This document shows positions 63,808 through 64,000 of a stretch of 64,000 nt of DNA, piece by piece. The stretch comes from Durusdinium trenchii. Taxonomy: Eukaryota > Sar > Dinophyceae > Suessiales > Symbiodiniaceae. The stretch lies in the NCBI GenBank assembly GCA_963970005.1, contig CAXAMN010006569.1, forward strand, positions 69,524-133,523, read 5' to 3'. A program made the translations under genes and the position numbers. Numbering within the stretch: the stretch's first letter is position 1; each line of letters begins with the position of its first letter. The notes under the pieces were generated by a model, which was given only the letters and a program-made list of their open reading frames with translations, was not told the DNA's origin and searched no databases.

Positions 63808-64000
63808 AGTTATGGCTTGATTGGCTTAAGTTCTCACCCCCTCTGCGCAGCATGCGCCCGCCGTTTCAGGTAGATATTCGAGCTTCAGCCGATGCCTCAG
63901 CTCAGGGAGAGTCATTTCAAGTGGGTGGTCTCATCGAATTCAACAATCTTATCTTTTGGTTTTCTGAAAGTTGGAAAGTTCTCGATCTCAAGCCTTTCGA
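63660..64000 (+). pseudogene. RNase H-like region of DIRS-like element (partial)
   Basis: In the frame from about 63661 the sequence reads RLTDRRLWLRIINPKSQHRK, then WLDWLKFSPPLRSMRP and DIRASADASAQGESFQVGG, with a likely first RNase H Asp in ASADAS, then FWFSESWKVLDLKPF to the window end. It is truncated by the edge. Confidence 0.6.

Larger units (their letters stand above)
62153..64000 (+). mobile_element. DIRS-like retroelement, broken, runs off the window
   Basis: A zinc-finger fragment, a methyltransferase-like domain, RT and RNase H follow in order on the plus strand over 1.85 kb, in at least five frames. RT of this type (D-V-K-S-A-H-K-R-I, C-P-F-G-A-x-x-S-A, F-V-D-D-F) resembles the DIRS/tyrosine-recombinase group common in dinoflagellates rather than copia. 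No recombinase or terminal repeat is visible; the right end lies beyond 64000. From memory of related elements, several hundred residues seem missing between the methyltransferase-like domain and RT near 62830, suggesting an internal deletion. Confidence 0.65.

Noticed and set aside
1..64000. tRNA, rRNA, CRISPR arrays, riboswitches, bacterial operons
   Set aside because: No cloverleaf, rRNA-like, spaced-repeat or Shine-Dalgarno/operon structure was noticed. Small RNA genes could be missed without a covariance-model search.

Overview
The window reads as nuclear DNA of a dinoflagellate, most likely a symbiodiniacean or close relative. The grounds are inference from several signs: tiny exons separated by short introns with GT-AG borders, very dense retroelement remains (two Ty1/copia lineages and a DIRS-like reverse transcriptase), BspA-type leucine-rich repeat copies without introns, a multi-exon cytosine-5 DNA methyltransferase, and fragments of large dinoflagellate-type helicase and transposase families. 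No rRNA, tRNA, CRISPR array or bacterial-style operon was seen. No species can be named from the sequence alone.

Layout. 1-25.7 kb is mostly one or more minus-strand, intron-rich genes. Exon-sized blocks at 687-878 and 8.8-21.8 kb encode heptad-rich coiled coil, and 22-25.7 kb holds globular exon-like blocks. A complete, apparently very young Ty1/copia element (element A, 1036-8577; identical 240-bp LTRs, 5-bp target duplication) sits in an intron of this gene in the opposite orientation. Around 26-27.5 kb the coding strand switches to plus, through short inverted-repeat elements with G/T-rich interiors and a decayed helicase-tail copy. 28-34 kb carries a cytosine-5 methyltransferase gene (29.0-30.6 kb) followed by a DDE-transposase-like gene (31.0-33.9 kb). 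34.9-40.8 kb holds plus-strand exons of an unrecognised gene, then a lysine-rich ORF and a broken LRR copy (42.0-42.7 kb). A second, 5'-truncated Ty1/copia element (element B) fills 43.9-54 kb. It encodes Gag-protease-integrase, a frameshifted RT-RNase H with an extra 3' zinc knuckle, and two further ORFs. 54-60.5 kb is a mosaic of decayed ORFs: a minus-strand zinc-binding protein, then a plus-strand SF1 helicase and its tail. 60.6-62.0 kb is an intact LRR_5 gene. 62.1-64.0 kb is a broken DIRS-like element that runs off the end.

The most striking observation is that three distinct retroelements in this window carry the same methyltransferase-like domain, each in a different place: before integrase in element A, in a separate 3' ORF in element B, and before RT in the DIRS-like element. 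They share an acidic-Cys/Ala motif I, an S-x-P-C motif, and an E-x-P motif with a Trp exactly eight residues after the Glu. A conventional host-like cytosine-5 methyltransferase gene lies between them. A second unusual feature is a 188-codon reading frame (5751-6314) lying out of frame inside element A's pol gene. It looks like a captured host coding segment, while the pol frame stays open across it.
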